A stretch of DNA of 64,000 nt from Roseovarius albus (GTDB lineage: Bacteria; Pseudomonadota; Alphaproteobacteria; Rhodobacterales; Rhodobacteraceae), in NCBI RefSeq assembly GCF_900172335.1, contig NZ_FWFX01000005.1:242659-306658 (forward strand), in the 5' to 3' direction. The notes below the pieces were generated by a model. The model ran no database searches. It saw only the letters and a program-made list of their open reading frames with translations, and was not told the origin of the DNA. This document shows, in pieces, positions 45,366-54,736 of this stretch; positions within the stretch are counted from its first letter, which is position 1; every line of letters begins with the position of its first letter. The translations under genes and the position numbers were made by a program.

Positions 45366-45417
45366 TTGCGCCTCCCGAGCTGTATGCCTTTCTTTTTAGG
45401 CTACACAGTTTTAAAAA

Positions 45418-45433
45418 TTTATCAATTGGTAAA
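45418..45433. promoter_or_regulatory. RutR-like operator 3, upstream of preT
   Basis: TTTATCAATTGGTAAA matches TTGACCA-N2-TGGTCAA at 11 of 14 fixed positions and sits in a longer AT-rich imperfect dyad, 52-68 bp upstream of the preT ATG. It would place preTA under the same control as the hydrolase operon. Confidence 0.5.
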
Positions 45434-45609
45434 AATTTTAAATGCAGATGTTACTATTAATGATATCTCGCCTGAGCTGGTACACGTCCCGCATTGGAGC
45501 ACTCTAAGTTCAGTCACGTTCTGAAATTAAGTGATGTACTCTGGTAAAAGTTTAGGACAGTCTTTGGCCATGGGCGTAGTGCAAAGCCCTGTTAAATGGT
45601 GATCGACAG

Positions 45610-46350
45610 ATGGAAATTCCTGAACAAATCGCGCTTGTGACCGGGGCAACAAGCGGTATCGGAAAGGCAATCACCTTGGCTCTTTCTAAGGCGGGTTTCC
45701 AAGTCATCGCGCTGGGACGCGATCCTGTAGCGCTGGAGCAGATGCAACACACCTCGGGTGTGCGTCCGCTCGCATTGGATTTGTTGGATCGCGAAGCTTT
45801 GGCCGGTGCATTGCAAGGTGAAAAAATTGATGTTCTGGTGAACAATGCCGGGGTGATCCCACCCGCGGTCGAATTCGATCAGATGGATCAGAATGACATC
45901 GACGCAACGATTGCCGTGAACCTAAGCGCGTCCCTTGCCACAACACGTTTGGTGTTGCCGGGGATGATGGCGCGCAAGCACGGACATGTGTTTTTTATTG
46001 GCTCCACTGCCGGGCAAGCCGCCTTTCCAAGCATGGCCGTCTATGGCGCAACCAAGGCCGCCATTTCCAGCTTTGCGGTGGCTCTGCGCTGCGACATTTC
46101 CGGATCTGGTGTAAGGGTGACTGAGATCGTTGCGGGCCGGGTTGAAACGAATCTGTACAAAGAGGTGCTAAACGATCAGGCGCGCACCGACATGTATGGC
46201 GCCTTCGACGCGGTCCAGCCCGAAGATGTGGCCGCGATGCTTCTTTCGGTACTGCAGATGCCAGCCCATGTGGACGTGACGCGCTTTGATATTCTCCCGA
46301 CCGCCCAGTTTGTAGGCGGTGGTGGGTTTGCCAAAAAGGACAACGAATAA
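45610..46350 (+). CDS. SDR oxidoreductase, YdfG-like (3-hydroxy acid / malonic semialdehyde type)
   Basis: 246 residues. NAD(P) motif [18 protein letters not shown] at residue 8, NNAGVIPPA near 80, catalytic Ser in FIGSTAG near 135 and Tyr-x-x-x-Lys in VYGATKAAI near 150. YdfG-like traits include the [13 protein letters not shown] run, [12 protein letters not shown], and a C-terminal [18 protein letters not shown]. coli YdfG reduces malonic semialdehyde, a possible product of beta-alanine from uracil breakdown, so a link with the neighbouring pyrimidine genes is plausible. Divergent from preT, 244 bp apart. Confidence 0.8.
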   Translation: MEIPEQIALVTGATSGIGKAITLALSKAGFQVIALGRDPVALEQMQHTSGVRPLALDLLDREALAGALQGEKIDVLVNNAGVIPPAVEFDQMDQNDIDATIAVNLSASLATTRLVLPGMMARKHGHVFFIGSTAGQAAFPSMAVYGATKAAISSFAVALRCDISGSGVRVTEIVAGRVETNLYKEVLNDQARTDMYGAFDAVQPEDVAAMLLSVLQMPAHVDVTRFDILPTAQFVGGGGFAKKDNE

Positions 46351-46351
46351 G

Positions 46352-47101
46352 ATGGATGGATTATCGGTTGTGATTGTTGGCGGCGGCGCCGGTCTGGGTC
46401 TTTTGCTGGCGGACATGGCTGTGGAATATGGCGCGGCGGGTGTTGGCGTCATTGATATTGATGGTGAAGCGGCGGACGCGGCCTTGGCCAGTGCGCGCAG
46501 CGCCGGTGTAAAAAACGCTTCTGCCGCTGGTGATATTCGGACCGCCGAGTCTGCACAGGCAGCCTTTGCGCAAGTTACCGATCAATTAGGTCGGGTTGAT
46601 ACGGTGATCAATTCAGCGGCAATTTATCCACGCAAGCCGATGCTTGAGATCACCGATGAGGACTGGGATGCTTCGAACGCGGTCAACATCAAGGGAACGT
46701 TCCATATTTGTGTGGCCGCGATCAAACAGTTCCGCGCGCAGGAAACTGAGGGTGTCGTCAAAGGTCGGATCGTCAACATCACCTCGGTCGACGCCTTCAA
46801 GGCGCATCCGCAAAATGCCCATTACGCCGCGACTAAGGCGGCGGTGGTGAGCCTGACTAAAAGCTTCGCACATGAAGTTGCACCAGATAATATCTTGGTC
46901 AATTCCGTGGCTCCGGCAGGAATGGCCACTGAAAGGGCGCGTGACGCTGGGTTCTTGGGTGAACTTGCCGCCGCCAGTCCATTAGGGCGTGGCGGAGAAC
47001 CGCGCGAGATGGCGGAGTGGGTGATGATGGCTGGCGGTCCGAAAAACACTTACATGACGGGTGAAAACATCATTGTCTCCGGCGGTTATATTTACGCCTA
47101 A
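46352..47101 (+). CDS. SDR oxidoreductase
   Basis: 249 residues from the ATG at 46352, one base after the previous stop, with AAGGA upstream. A start at 46319 would lie inside the preceding gene. NAD(P) motif [18 protein letters not shown] near residue 6, acidic residue in [10 protein letters not shown] that favours NAD, catalytic Ser in NITSVDAF and Tyr-x-x-x-Lys in AHYAATKAA. The C-terminus ([18 protein letters not shown]) is standard classical SDR. Substrate unknown; coupled with the YdfG-like gene. Confidence 0.85.
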   Translation: MDGLSVVIVGGGAGLGLLLADMAVEYGAAGVGVIDIDGEAADAALASARSAGVKNASAAGDIRTAESAQAAFAQVTDQLGRVDTVINSAAIYPRKPMLEITDEDWDASNAVNIKGTFHICVAAIKQFRAQETEGVVKGRIVNITSVDAFKAHPQNAHYAATKAAVVSLTKSFAHEVAPDNILVNSVAPAGMATERARDAGFLGELAAASPLGRGGEPREMAEWVMMAGGPKNTYMTGENIIVSGGYIYA

Positions 47102-47176
47102 AGAGCTTTGACCAACATTTGTGTGCAGGAAAGGCTTGCGCGCCAACCCCATTTCAGAGTGATCTGGCGAAGTGGG

Positions 47177-47194
47177 ATTCAGAATGGTCTGAAT
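47177..47194. promoter_or_regulatory. 18-bp inverted repeat upstream of the TPP-enzyme operon
   Basis: ATTCAGAATGGTCTGAAT has perfect 7-bp arms and a 4-nt centre. It lies in the 172-bp gap, 80-97 bp upstream of the TPP-enzyme ATG, a reasonable operator position. Confidence 0.45.
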
Positions 47195-47273
47195 ACCGAA
47201 GAATTCCCGCACCGGCTTGCGTAGATCAATGCGCATTGAGTGAGACCAAAAGATCGAAAGTGACGGCTTCGAA

Positions 47274-48944
47274 ATGACAGAACAAAATGGCGGAAAACTC
47301 CTTGTTGCTTGCCTGCAAGCCTTGGGTGCAAAACACAGTTTTGGCGTGCCAGGAGAAAGCTATTTGGCGGTGCTAGATGCTTTGCACGACACAGCAGGGG
47401 CACTGGATTTCACGCTATGTCGAAACGAAGGTGGCGCCGCCTTCATGGCTGCGGCCTATGGCAAATTGACCGGCACGCCGGGCATCTGTTTCGTCACCCG
47501 GGGTCCGGGCGCGACCAATGCCTCGATTGGGGTGCATACGGCGATGCAGGACAGTGCGCCGATGATCCTGTTTGTCGGTCAGGTCGGCACCGATATGAAA
47601 GGCCGCGAGGCGTTTCAGGAAATCGACTACCGCGCCTATTTCGGAACAGTGGCCAAATGGGTCACCGAGATTGATGATGCCGACCGTATCCCTGAGATTG
47701 TCGCGAGAGCCTGGACAACAGCAAATTCTGGTCGACCCGGGCCGGTGGTCATCGCACTGCCTGAAGACATGTTAACGGATATGACGGCAGCGCCAGCACT
47801 CATCGGTCCGGTGTCTGTTGAGGAGGCCGCGCCGTCAACGGCATCTGTCCAAACGACCATTTCAATGATTTCCAAGGCAGAGCGGCCTGTGATCCTGTAT
47901 GGCGGCTGTAATTGGACGCAAGAGGGGTCAAGCGCCCTGCAATCCTTTGCCGAAGCAAATAATATCCCTGTCGTTTCGGTTTTTCGATATCAGGATCAGT
48001 TCGACAATCATTCTCCCTGCTTTTGCGGCGAAGCGGGCGTCGGGATGCCCCCGACAGTGAGAAAATTGCTGGCGGAATCTGACCTTCTGTTGGCGGTAAA
48101 CAATCGCTTTGGTGAAAACTCCACCGATGGGTACACCCTGTTCAGCCTGCCCAAAACAAAACAAACTCTGATTCACGTCCATAGCTCTGATCGAGAGTTA
48201 GGCAAAATCTATGTTCCCGACTTGGCTGTTCATGCAGGTCCGAACGCTTTTGCAAAAGCTTTGGCCCAAAAGACAGTCAAAGGACAATGGGCCGATTGGC
48301 GGGCGCGGGCACGTTCGGAGTTCGAGGCCGGACTGGAAGCGCCAGATCAACCTAGCCCTGTTGATATGGGCAAGGTCATTACCTTCTTGCAAAAACGCCT
48401 GCCGGGAGATGCAATTCTGTGTAATGGCGCGGGGAATTTCGCCATATGGCCAAATAAGTTTTTCATGTTTGGCTCTGATCAACGCCTGCTTGCCCCGCAA
48501 TCTGGCGCGATGGGGTACGGTCTGCCTGCGGCCATTGCCGCGAAAGTGGCAGAGCCCGGCCGCACCGTGGTCTGCTTTGCCGGTGACGGTGACTTCCAGA
48601 TGAACTGTCAGGAACTTGGCAGTGCCATGCAGGCCGGGGCGCAGCCGATCATTTTAATCCTCAACAACGGCACTTATGGCACCATCCGTATGCATCAGGA
48701 ACGCACCTATCCGGAACGCGTATCAGGAACGTCACTGGAGAACCCCGATTTTGTGAGGCTCGCGCAATCTTATGGCTTCCACGCGGAATATGTGGGCAGC
48801 ACTGCAGAGTTTGAGCCCGCCTTTGAACGCGCCATGGCGTCAGTGACAGGTGCAGTGCTGGAGCTCAACATCTCTGCCGAGGCGCTAACCCCGCGCCAAT
48901 CATTGAGCGAGATGCGGGCCGCTGCAAAGGAAAACAGTGCATGA
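47274..48944 (+). CDS. Thiamine-diphosphate-dependent enzyme (acetolactate-synthase-like)
   Basis: 556 residues with the POX/ALS three-domain order. The catalytic Glu is in CRNEGGAAFMAAAYGK near residue 47, the PP domain has FAGDGDFQMNCQELGSAMQAG near 430 and ILILNNGTYG near 460 (GDG-x26-NN type TPP site). FVTRGPGATNASIGVHTAMQD near 73 is an ALS-family signature. No regulatory subunit gene is nearby, so it is probably a catabolic decarboxylase or carboligase and not biosynthetic acetolactate synthase. It leads a five-gene coupled operon with hyuAB-like genes. Confidence 0.85.
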   Translation: MTEQNGGKLLVACLQALGAKHSFGVPGESYLAVLDALHDTAGALDFTLCRNEGGAAFMAAAYGKLTGTPGICFVTRGPGATNASIGVHTAMQDSAPMILFVGQVGTDMKGREAFQEIDYRAYFGTVAKWVTEIDDADRIPEIVARAWTTANSGRPGPVVIALPEDMLTDMTAAPALIGPVSVEEAAPSTASVQTTISMISKAERPVILYGGCNWTQEGSSALQSFAEANNIPVVSVFRYQDQFDNHSPCFCGEAGVGMPPTVRKLLAESDLLLAVNNRFGENSTDGYTLFSLPKTKQTLIHVHSSDRELGKIYVPDLAVHAGPNAFAKALAQKTVKGQWADWRARARSEFEAGLEAPDQPSPVDMGKVITFLQKRLPGDAILCNGAGNFAIWPNKFFMFGSDQRLLAPQSGAMGYGLPAAIAAKVAEPGRTVVCFAGDGDFQMNCQELGSAMQAGAQPIILILNNGTYGTIRMHQERTYPERVSGTSLENPDFVRLAQSYGFHAEYVGSTAEFEPAFERAMASVTGAVLELNISAEALTPRQSLSEMRAAAKENSA

Positions 48945-51028
48945 GCACGCAGGACATTCGCGTAGGTGCCGACATCGGCGGCACCTTTACCGATATCGCG
49001 CTGGATCTGCGCGGCGAGATTTTCTCGACCAAAGTCCTGACAAACTACGCGGCACCCGAACAGGCGATTTTGGATGGAATCGCCATCGTGACCGAACAGG
49101 CCGGGATTGCCTTTGGCGATCTGGATATTATCATCCACGGTACCACGTTGGCCACCAATGCCCTGATTGAACGGCGTGGGGCCAAAACCGCATTGATCAC
49201 CACCGAAGGGTTCCGGGATGTGATCGAAATGCGCACCGAAAATCGGTTTGACCAATATGATCTGAACATCAAATTGCCTGAACCGCTGATCCCGCGACAG
49301 CATCGTTTTCCTGTTGCAGGCCGGATTGATGCGCAAGGGAACGAATTACAGGCTCTGGATGAGGTGCGGCTCAATGCGCTGGCGGATGAGATTGCACAGG
49401 GTGGCTTTGGCGCGGTGGCAATCGGATTTATCCATTCGTATCAAAACCCAGAGCATGAGGAGCGTGCCCGCGATATTCTGGCTGCGAAACTGCCCGGCAT
49501 ACCGATTTCGATCAGCGCCGAGGTCAGCCCACAAATGCGAGAGTTCGAGCGCTTCAATACTGTGTGCGCCAATGCCTATGTGCGCCCGCAGATGGAGGAT
49601 TATTTGACGCGATTGCAAAGTCGCCTCAAAGATCACGGCGCCAATTGCCCGATTTTCATGATCCATTCGGGAGGTGGTCTCATTTCCGTGGAAACGGCCA
49701 TCGAATTCCCGGTGCGACTGGTGGAATCCGGTCCCGCAGGCGGGGCGATCTTTGCCGCGGATGTCGCCGCGCGCTTTGGTCTGAAAAACGTTGTCAGCTA
49801 CGACATGGGCGGCACCACCGCCAAGATCTGCCTGATCGAAGATTTTGAACCGCAAACCGCCCGCACATTCGAGGTCGCCCGCACCTATCGTTTCTGCAAA
49901 GGGTCGGGCATGCCCATTTCGATCCCTGTGATCGAAATGATCGAGATTGGGGCCGGTGGTGGTTCCATCGCTTGGGTTGATGCCATGGGGCGCATCCAAG
50001 CCGGCCCGGAGAGCGCCGCTTCAGAACCCGGCCCGGCTTGTTATCAGCGCGGCGGTGAGCGACCAGCAATCACCGATGCCGATGTGATGCTGGGCAAGAT
50101 TGACCCCGACAACTTCGCCGGTGGGGCAATCCAATTGAGCAAGGGGGCTGCCTCTGCGGCGATTGCGAAAGACGTTGGCGATAAGCTGTCTTTATCACCG
50201 CTCGAGGCGGCCTTTGGCATCTGTGAAGTGGTTGATGAAAATATGGCCAATGCCGTCCGGGTTCACGCGGTGGAAAATGGCAAAAGCATCTCGGATAATG
50301 TCATGATCGCCTTTGGCGGGGCGGCCCCGCTGCATGCCGCGCGTCTGTGCGAAAAGCTAGGGATTGATCAATGCCTGATCCCACCTGGTGCGGGTGTTGG
50401 CTCGGCCATCGGGTTTCTTAAGGCCCCCTTTGGGTACGAGGCGCTGGCTTCGCGGTTGGTGCGGCTGTCCGAGTTTGACGCAGATGCCGTGAATGCCATG
50501 TTGTCCGACCTGCGCGATACCGCCGAAGGGTTCGTTCGGGCCGGGACGGATGGAGAGATCAAGCGCGAGATGATTGCCTATATGCGTTATCAAGGCCAAG
50601 GCTGGGAGATCCCTGTGGCTTTGCCTGATCGCGTATTGACCCCCGACGATGCTGACCTGATCCGTGCCCGGTTTCGGGAAAACTATGCCCAGTTCTTTGG
50701 CCGCGCTATTGATGGTTTGGATGGGTTAGAGATTGAGATTGTCACTTGGTCGATGAAGGCCAGCGACAGTCGCCCAACCCCCGCCCGGCAAGCTTTGCTG
50801 ACAGACGGGGAGATTACTCAGACAACAACCACGCGCCCGGTTTTTTACCCCAGCAATGACGGCCTCCAAGACAGTGGCCTCGTGGAACGCAACACTCTGA
50901 CGATTGGCGACCGCGTCCAAGGCCCCGCGGTGATCGTCGAACGCGAGACTTCGACCGTCGTCACCTCGCACTTTGATGCTGTATTGCAAGGCGACGGTAC
51001 CATTCTTCTAATTCGGAAGGAGGCATAA
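48941..51028 (+). CDS. HyuA-type hydantoinase/oxoprolinase subunit A
   Basis: 695 residues. An actin-like ATPase fold is indicated by GADIGGTFTDIALDL at residue 7, IIHGTTLATNALIERRGAKTALITTEGF in outline near 65, IHSGGGLISVETAIEFPVRLVESGPAGG in outline near 240, and SYDMGGTTAKICLIEDF near 285. These are hallmarks of the ATP-dependent N-methylhydantoinase / 5-oxoprolinase / acetone carboxylase family. Its ATG overlaps the preceding TPP-enzyme stop by 4 bp. Substrate not determinable: cyclic imides, hydantoins and acetone-like ketones are all used in the family. Confidence 0.92.
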   Translation: MSTQDIRVGADIGGTFTDIALDLRGEIFSTKVLTNYAAPEQAILDGIAIVTEQAGIAFGDLDIIIHGTTLATNALIERRGAKTALITTEGFRDVIEMRTENRFDQYDLNIKLPEPLIPRQHRFPVAGRIDAQGNELQALDEVRLNALADEIAQGGFGAVAIGFIHSYQNPEHEERARDILAAKLPGIPISISAEVSPQMREFERFNTVCANAYVRPQMEDYLTRLQSRLKDHGANCPIFMIHSGGGLISVETAIEFPVRLVESGPAGGAIFAADVAARFGLKNVVSYDMGGTTAKICLIEDFEPQTARTFEVARTYRFCKGSGMPISIPVIEMIEIGAGGGSIAWVDAMGRIQAGPESAASEPGPACYQRGGERPAITDADVMLGKIDPDNFAGGAIQLSKGAASAAIAKDVGDKLSLSPLEAAFGICEVVDENMANAVRVHAVENGKSISDNVMIAFGGAAPLHAARLCEKLGIDQCLIPPGAGVGSAIGFLKAPFGYEALASRLVRLSEFDADAVNAMLSDLRDTAEGFVRAGTDGEIKREMIAYMRYQGQGWEIPVALPDRVLTPDDADLIRARFRENYAQFFGRAIDGLDGLEIEIVTWSMKASDSRPTPARQALLTDGEITQTTTTRPVFYPSNDGLQDSGLVERNTLTIGDRVQGPAVIVERETSTVVTSHFDAVLQGDGTILLIRKEA

Positions 51029-51031
51029 GCC

Positions 51032-52654
51032 ATGGCTGGGTTGTCAGAAATTCGCATGCAGGTGATGTGGAACCGCCTGATTTCCGTTGTCGAAGAACAG
51101 GCGCTGACGCTTTTGCGCACGGCCTTTTCAACCTCGGTGCGCGAGGCAGGCGATTTGTCTGCTGGCGTGTTTACTCCCGACGGCCCGATGTTGGCGCAGG
51201 CCGTGACCGGAACCCCCGGTCACGTAAACACCATGGCCGAAGCCGTCTTGCATTTTCTCGCCGAGATTCCGCGCGAGGAGATGTTCGAGGGCGATTGCTA
51301 TGTCACCAATGACCCCTGGAAGGGCACGGGTCACCTGCATGACATCACCATGGTTGCGCCCTCCTTCAAGGACGGGCAACTGGTGGCCTTCTTTGCCTGC
51401 ACGGCGCATGTGGTTGATGTGGGTGGGCGCGGGTTTGGGGCCGACGGCAAGTCGGTTTTTGAGGAAGGCCTCCTGATCCCGATCATGAGATTCGCGGATC
51501 GCGGCACCGTGAACCGCGATCTGATCAACATCCTGCGCAACAACGTACGTGAACCCAATCAGGTGGTCGGCGATTTCTATTCGCTCTCGGCCTGCAATGA
51601 AGTTGGCCATCGTCGCCTGATCGACATGATGGCAGAGACGCAGATGGACACGCTGGATGATCTGGCTGAGTTCATCTTTGACCGCTCCCGCACCGCGACC
51701 TTGGAACGGATCGCCGCCTTGCCCAAGGGGATGTGGCAAAATGAGATGATGGTCGATGGCTATGACGTGCCAGTCAAACTGGTGGCGACTTTGTCGGTGA
51801 ACGAGGATGAAGTGACCGTAGATTTCACCGGCACCGACGGTGTCAGCAAATGGGGCATCAACTGCCCGATGATCTATTCCAAAGCCTATGCCTGCTACGC
51901 GGTCAAATGTGTGGTTGCACCGGACATTCCAAACAACTCCGCTTCACTTGCACCCTTCACAGTGACCTCGCCCGTGAATATCCTCAATGCCGAACGCCCG
52001 GCTCCGGTTTCCTTGCGCCATGTCATGGGCCATATGGTGCCCGATCTGGTGCTGGGGACATTGGCCAAAGCTTTGCCGGGCCAAATCATGGCCGAAGGCG
52101 CGGCGGCCTTGTGGAACATTCACATCTCGGCCCGCCCCGAAGCGGGAAAAGATGGTCGCCGATCCGAAGTTCTGATGTTCAATTCCGGCGGCACTGGTGC
52201 GCGCCCAGAGCTGGACGGCTTGGGGGCAACCGCCTTTCCTTCGGGCGTGCACACCATGCCGATTGAGGCCACAGAACACACCGGCCCCATCGTGGTCTGG
52301 CGCAAAGAGCTGCGCCCAGACAGCGGTGGGGCCGGGCGGATGCGCGGCGGTTTGGGACAGGTCATTGAAATCGCACCTGCCGAGGGTCACGAGTTTGATT
52401 TTTCTGCCATGTTCGACCGGGTCAATCACCCTGCTCATGGCCGCGACGGGGGTGCCGATGGTGCGCCGGGTGTTGTCGAATTGGATGATGGAACCAAACT
52501 GCGTCCCAAGGGATGGCAGCACGTCCCTGCTGGCAATCGTCTGATCCTCAAGGCTCCCGGTGGCGGTGGCTTTGGCCCCGAAAATGAACGCAGTGAAGAA
52601 GCCCGCGCCGAGGACCAGCTTAAGGGATATGTAACGAAAGAGACTTCAGAATGA
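51032..52654 (+). CDS. HyuB-type hydantoinase/oxoprolinase subunit B
   Basis: 540 residues, partner of the preceding subunit. Family markers: MWNRLISVVEEQALTLLRTAFSTSVREAGDLSAGVF in outline near residue 10-46, YVTNDPWKGTGHLHDITMVAPSF near 90, FTGTDGVSKWGINCPM near 270, and the Gly-rich end LKAPGGGGFGPE. It supplies the substrate-side half of ATP-dependent N-methylhydantoinase-like enzymes. Three bases separate it from hyuA and it overlaps the next start by 4 bp. Confidence 0.92.
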   Translation: MAGLSEIRMQVMWNRLISVVEEQALTLLRTAFSTSVREAGDLSAGVFTPDGPMLAQAVTGTPGHVNTMAEAVLHFLAEIPREEMFEGDCYVTNDPWKGTGHLHDITMVAPSFKDGQLVAFFACTAHVVDVGGRGFGADGKSVFEEGLLIPIMRFADRGTVNRDLINILRNNVREPNQVVGDFYSLSACNEVGHRRLIDMMAETQMDTLDDLAEFIFDRSRTATLERIAALPKGMWQNEMMVDGYDVPVKLVATLSVNEDEVTVDFTGTDGVSKWGINCPMIYSKAYACYAVKCVVAPDIPNNSASLAPFTVTSPVNILNAERPAPVSLRHVMGHMVPDLVLGTLAKALPGQIMAEGAAALWNIHISARPEAGKDGRRSEVLMFNSGGTGARPELDGLGATAFPSGVHTMPIEATEHTGPIVVWRKELRPDSGGAGRMRGGLGQVIEIAPAEGHEFDFSAMFDRVNHPAHGRDGGADGAPGVVELDDGTKLRPKGWQHVPAGNRLILKAPGGGGFGPENERSEEARAEDQLKGYVTKETSE

Positions 52655-53463
52655 CGCATTTCAATCGAATCCTGATCACGGGGGCGGCAGGTCGTCTTGG
52701 GATAGAACTGCGCAAAGGCCTCGCGCACCTGGCGACACATGTGCGGATTTCCGACCGGGTCGAATTGGCGGATGTGCAGCCCAATGAAGAGGCCGTCGTT
52801 TGTGAGTTAGGTGATTATGAGGCGGTCATGGTTCTGACCAAGGACGTTGATGCCATCGTGCATTTTGGCGGGGCCCCGCTGGAGGTGGAGTTCGAAACCA
52901 TTCTCGACAGCAACATTCGCGGCTCGTACCACATCTACGAAGGGGCCCGCAAAAACGGGGCGAAACGTGTCATCTATGCCTCATCGGTACATGCCATCGG
53001 GTATCACGAGATGGAAGCGCATATTGATGCCGACAGCCCGGTACGTCCCGACAGCCTCTATGGCGTCTCAAAAAATTTCGTCGAAAACCTCAGCCGCCTC
53101 TATTGGGACAAGTTCGGTATTGAAAGCCTCTGCCTGCGGATCTTTTCCTCGTTTCCGGAACCGGCAGATCGCCGGATGCTCTGGAGCTGGCTGAGCTTTG
53201 CTGACTGCGTGCAATATGTTGAACGCGCGCTGGTTGCGCCGAGGTTGGGGCATACTATCGGGCATGGGTTATCTGACAACCGGCTGAAAGTTGTCGATGA
53301 CAGCAAAGCGGGCCACATCGGGTTCCATCCCAAAGACAGCGCCGAGCCGTTCCGGGACGCGATGGAAGCCAAAACCGATGCCCCAGATCCCAATGCGGCC
53401 AGTGTCAAATACATCGGCGGCTGGTTTTGCGAGCTGGGCCACCCGGATGACGAGGGCAAGTGA
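52651..53463 (+). CDS. NAD-dependent epimerase/dehydratase, uronate-dehydrogenase-like
   Basis: 270 residues. The NAD motif is ILITGAAGRLGIELRKGL near residue 7, VDAIVHFGGAPLEVEFETIL near 68, and VIYASSVHAIGYHEM near 110 with the catalytic Ser, then Tyr-x-x-x-Lys in LYGVSKNFVENLSRLY near 140. It is of the extended SDR class and resembles uronate (hexuronate) dehydrogenase in size and motifs. In this operon, with HyuAB and an FAD oxidase, the true substrate is open. Start and end overlap neighbours by 4 bp. Confidence 0.85.
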   Translation: MTHFNRILITGAAGRLGIELRKGLAHLATHVRISDRVELADVQPNEEAVVCELGDYEAVMVLTKDVDAIVHFGGAPLEVEFETILDSNIRGSYHIYEGARKNGAKRVIYASSVHAIGYHEMEAHIDADSPVRPDSLYGVSKNFVENLSRLYWDKFGIESLCLRIFSSFPEPADRRMLWSWLSFADCVQYVERALVAPRLGHTIGHGLSDNRLKVVDDSKAGHIGFHPKDSAEPFRDAMEAKTDAPDPNAASVKYIGGWFCELGHPDDEGK

Positions 53464-54665
53464 TGCGCGATGGCTACGATGTGGTGATCATTGGCGGTGC
53501 GGTGATCGGCTCGTCCGTGGCGTATTTTCTGACGGCCAACCCCGACTTTGACGGTTCCGTTCTGATTATCGAGCGCGACTCAAGCTTTGCTCAGGCGTCG
53601 ACCTCGCTCAGCTCCAGTTCAATCCGCAATCAGTTTTCCAACCCGATCAATGTTCAGATCAGCCAGTTTGGCACCCAGTTCATTCGCGATTTTGCCGAGG
53701 TGATGGAAGTGGATGGTGACAAGCCGGATCTGGGGTTTCACGAAGGCGGCTATCTCTTTCTGGCGCAAACTGACACGCAAGTTCAGATCCTGCGCGAAAA
53801 TCATGCGGTGCAGAAATCTTTGGGTGCCGATGTTGTGTTATGGGACCCAGGTCAGATCAAGACTGCTTTCCCTCACCTGCGCGTGGATGACCTGCAATTG
53901 ACCAGTTACGGCCAGTCCGGGGAAGGCTGGTTTTCCAACACCGGGTTGATGAATGGGTTTCGAAACAAGGCGCGCGCTCAAGGTGCCGATTATTTGATTG
54001 ATGAAGTGGTGGATATCCTGCGCAGCAAGGATCAAATCACCGGTGTCGCGCTTAAAAGCGGCCGGAGCATTGCCTGCGGGACGCTGGTCAATGCTTCTGG
54101 CCCACGCGCGGCGCAAACGGCGGCCATGGCAGGTTTGACCATTCCAGTTGAACCACGCAAGCGGTCTATCTTTGTCTTTGATTGCGCCACGACGCCTGAA
54201 GGATCCGCAACCGTGAACCGTGGGCGGCTGCCTCTGATGATTGATCCGTCCGGCACATTCTGCCGACCCGAAGGCCAGTACTTTCTGGCTGGCACCGTCC
54301 CAGCAGATGATCCAATGGTGGATTGGGATGACTTTGAACCCCGCCACGAAGAGTTTGACCGGATCTGGATGGATCTCGCCAATCGTTCCGAGGCGTTCGA
54401 GGCAGTTAAACTGGTTAACTTCTGGGCGGGGCATTACGCCTTTAACACTTTGGACCACAACGTCATCGCCGGGTCACATAATAAGGTGCGTAACTTCCTC
54501 TTTGCCAACGGATTTTCCGGCCACGGGTTGCAGCAATCCCCGGCCATCGGACGGGGGATTTCTGAATGGATCACCTATGGTGAATTCCGCACCTTGGACC
54601 TAAGCGAAATTGGCTACGATCGCGTTGTGCGCAATGAACCCTTCCTGGAAAAGGCTGTGATCTAA
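53460..54665 (+). CDS. FAD-dependent amine/amino-acid oxidase (DAO family)
   Basis: 401 residues. FAD motif YDVVIIGGAVIGSSVAYFLT near residue 5, IERDSSFAQASTSLSSSSIRNQFS near 40 (Ser-rich segment of FOXRED1-like oxidases), LVNASGPRAAQTAAMAGL near 205, and FANGFSGHGLQQSPAIGRGISE near 345 at the C-terminal flavin site. This is the sarcosine/glycine-oxidase-like DAO fold. It is the last of five coupled genes and would suit oxidation of an N-methylated or secondary amine released by the upstream HyuAB step, which is inference only. Confidence 0.85.
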   Translation: MMRDGYDVVIIGGAVIGSSVAYFLTANPDFDGSVLIIERDSSFAQASTSLSSSSIRNQFSNPINVQISQFGTQFIRDFAEVMEVDGDKPDLGFHEGGYLFLAQTDTQVQILRENHAVQKSLGADVVLWDPGQIKTAFPHLRVDDLQLTSYGQSGEGWFSNTGLMNGFRNKARAQGADYLIDEVVDILRSKDQITGVALKSGRSIACGTLVNASGPRAAQTAAMAGLTIPVEPRKRSIFVFDCATTPEGSATVNRGRLPLMIDPSGTFCRPEGQYFLAGTVPADDPMVDWDDFEPRHEEFDRIWMDLANRSEAFEAVKLVNFWAGHYAFNTLDHNVIAGSHNKVRNFLFANGFSGHGLQQSPAIGRGISEWITYGEFRTLDLSEIGYDRVVRNEPFLEKAVI

Positions 54666-54736
54666 AGGCCTCGCACTTGTCCACAAGGTCATCGCAGCAT
54701 AGGTGTGGTTAAATCTACAGTGATTAGAGGTTTGCC

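Noticed and set aside
45610..47101. Firm assignment of the two SDRs to the pyrimidine pathway
   Set aside because: YdfG-like traits make malonic semialdehyde reduction possible, but they point away from preTA and could equally belong to the following operon.
47274..48944. Biosynthetic acetolactate synthase large subunit (ilvB)
   Set aside because: No small regulatory subunit nearby and the gene is coupled with hyuAB-like catabolic genes.
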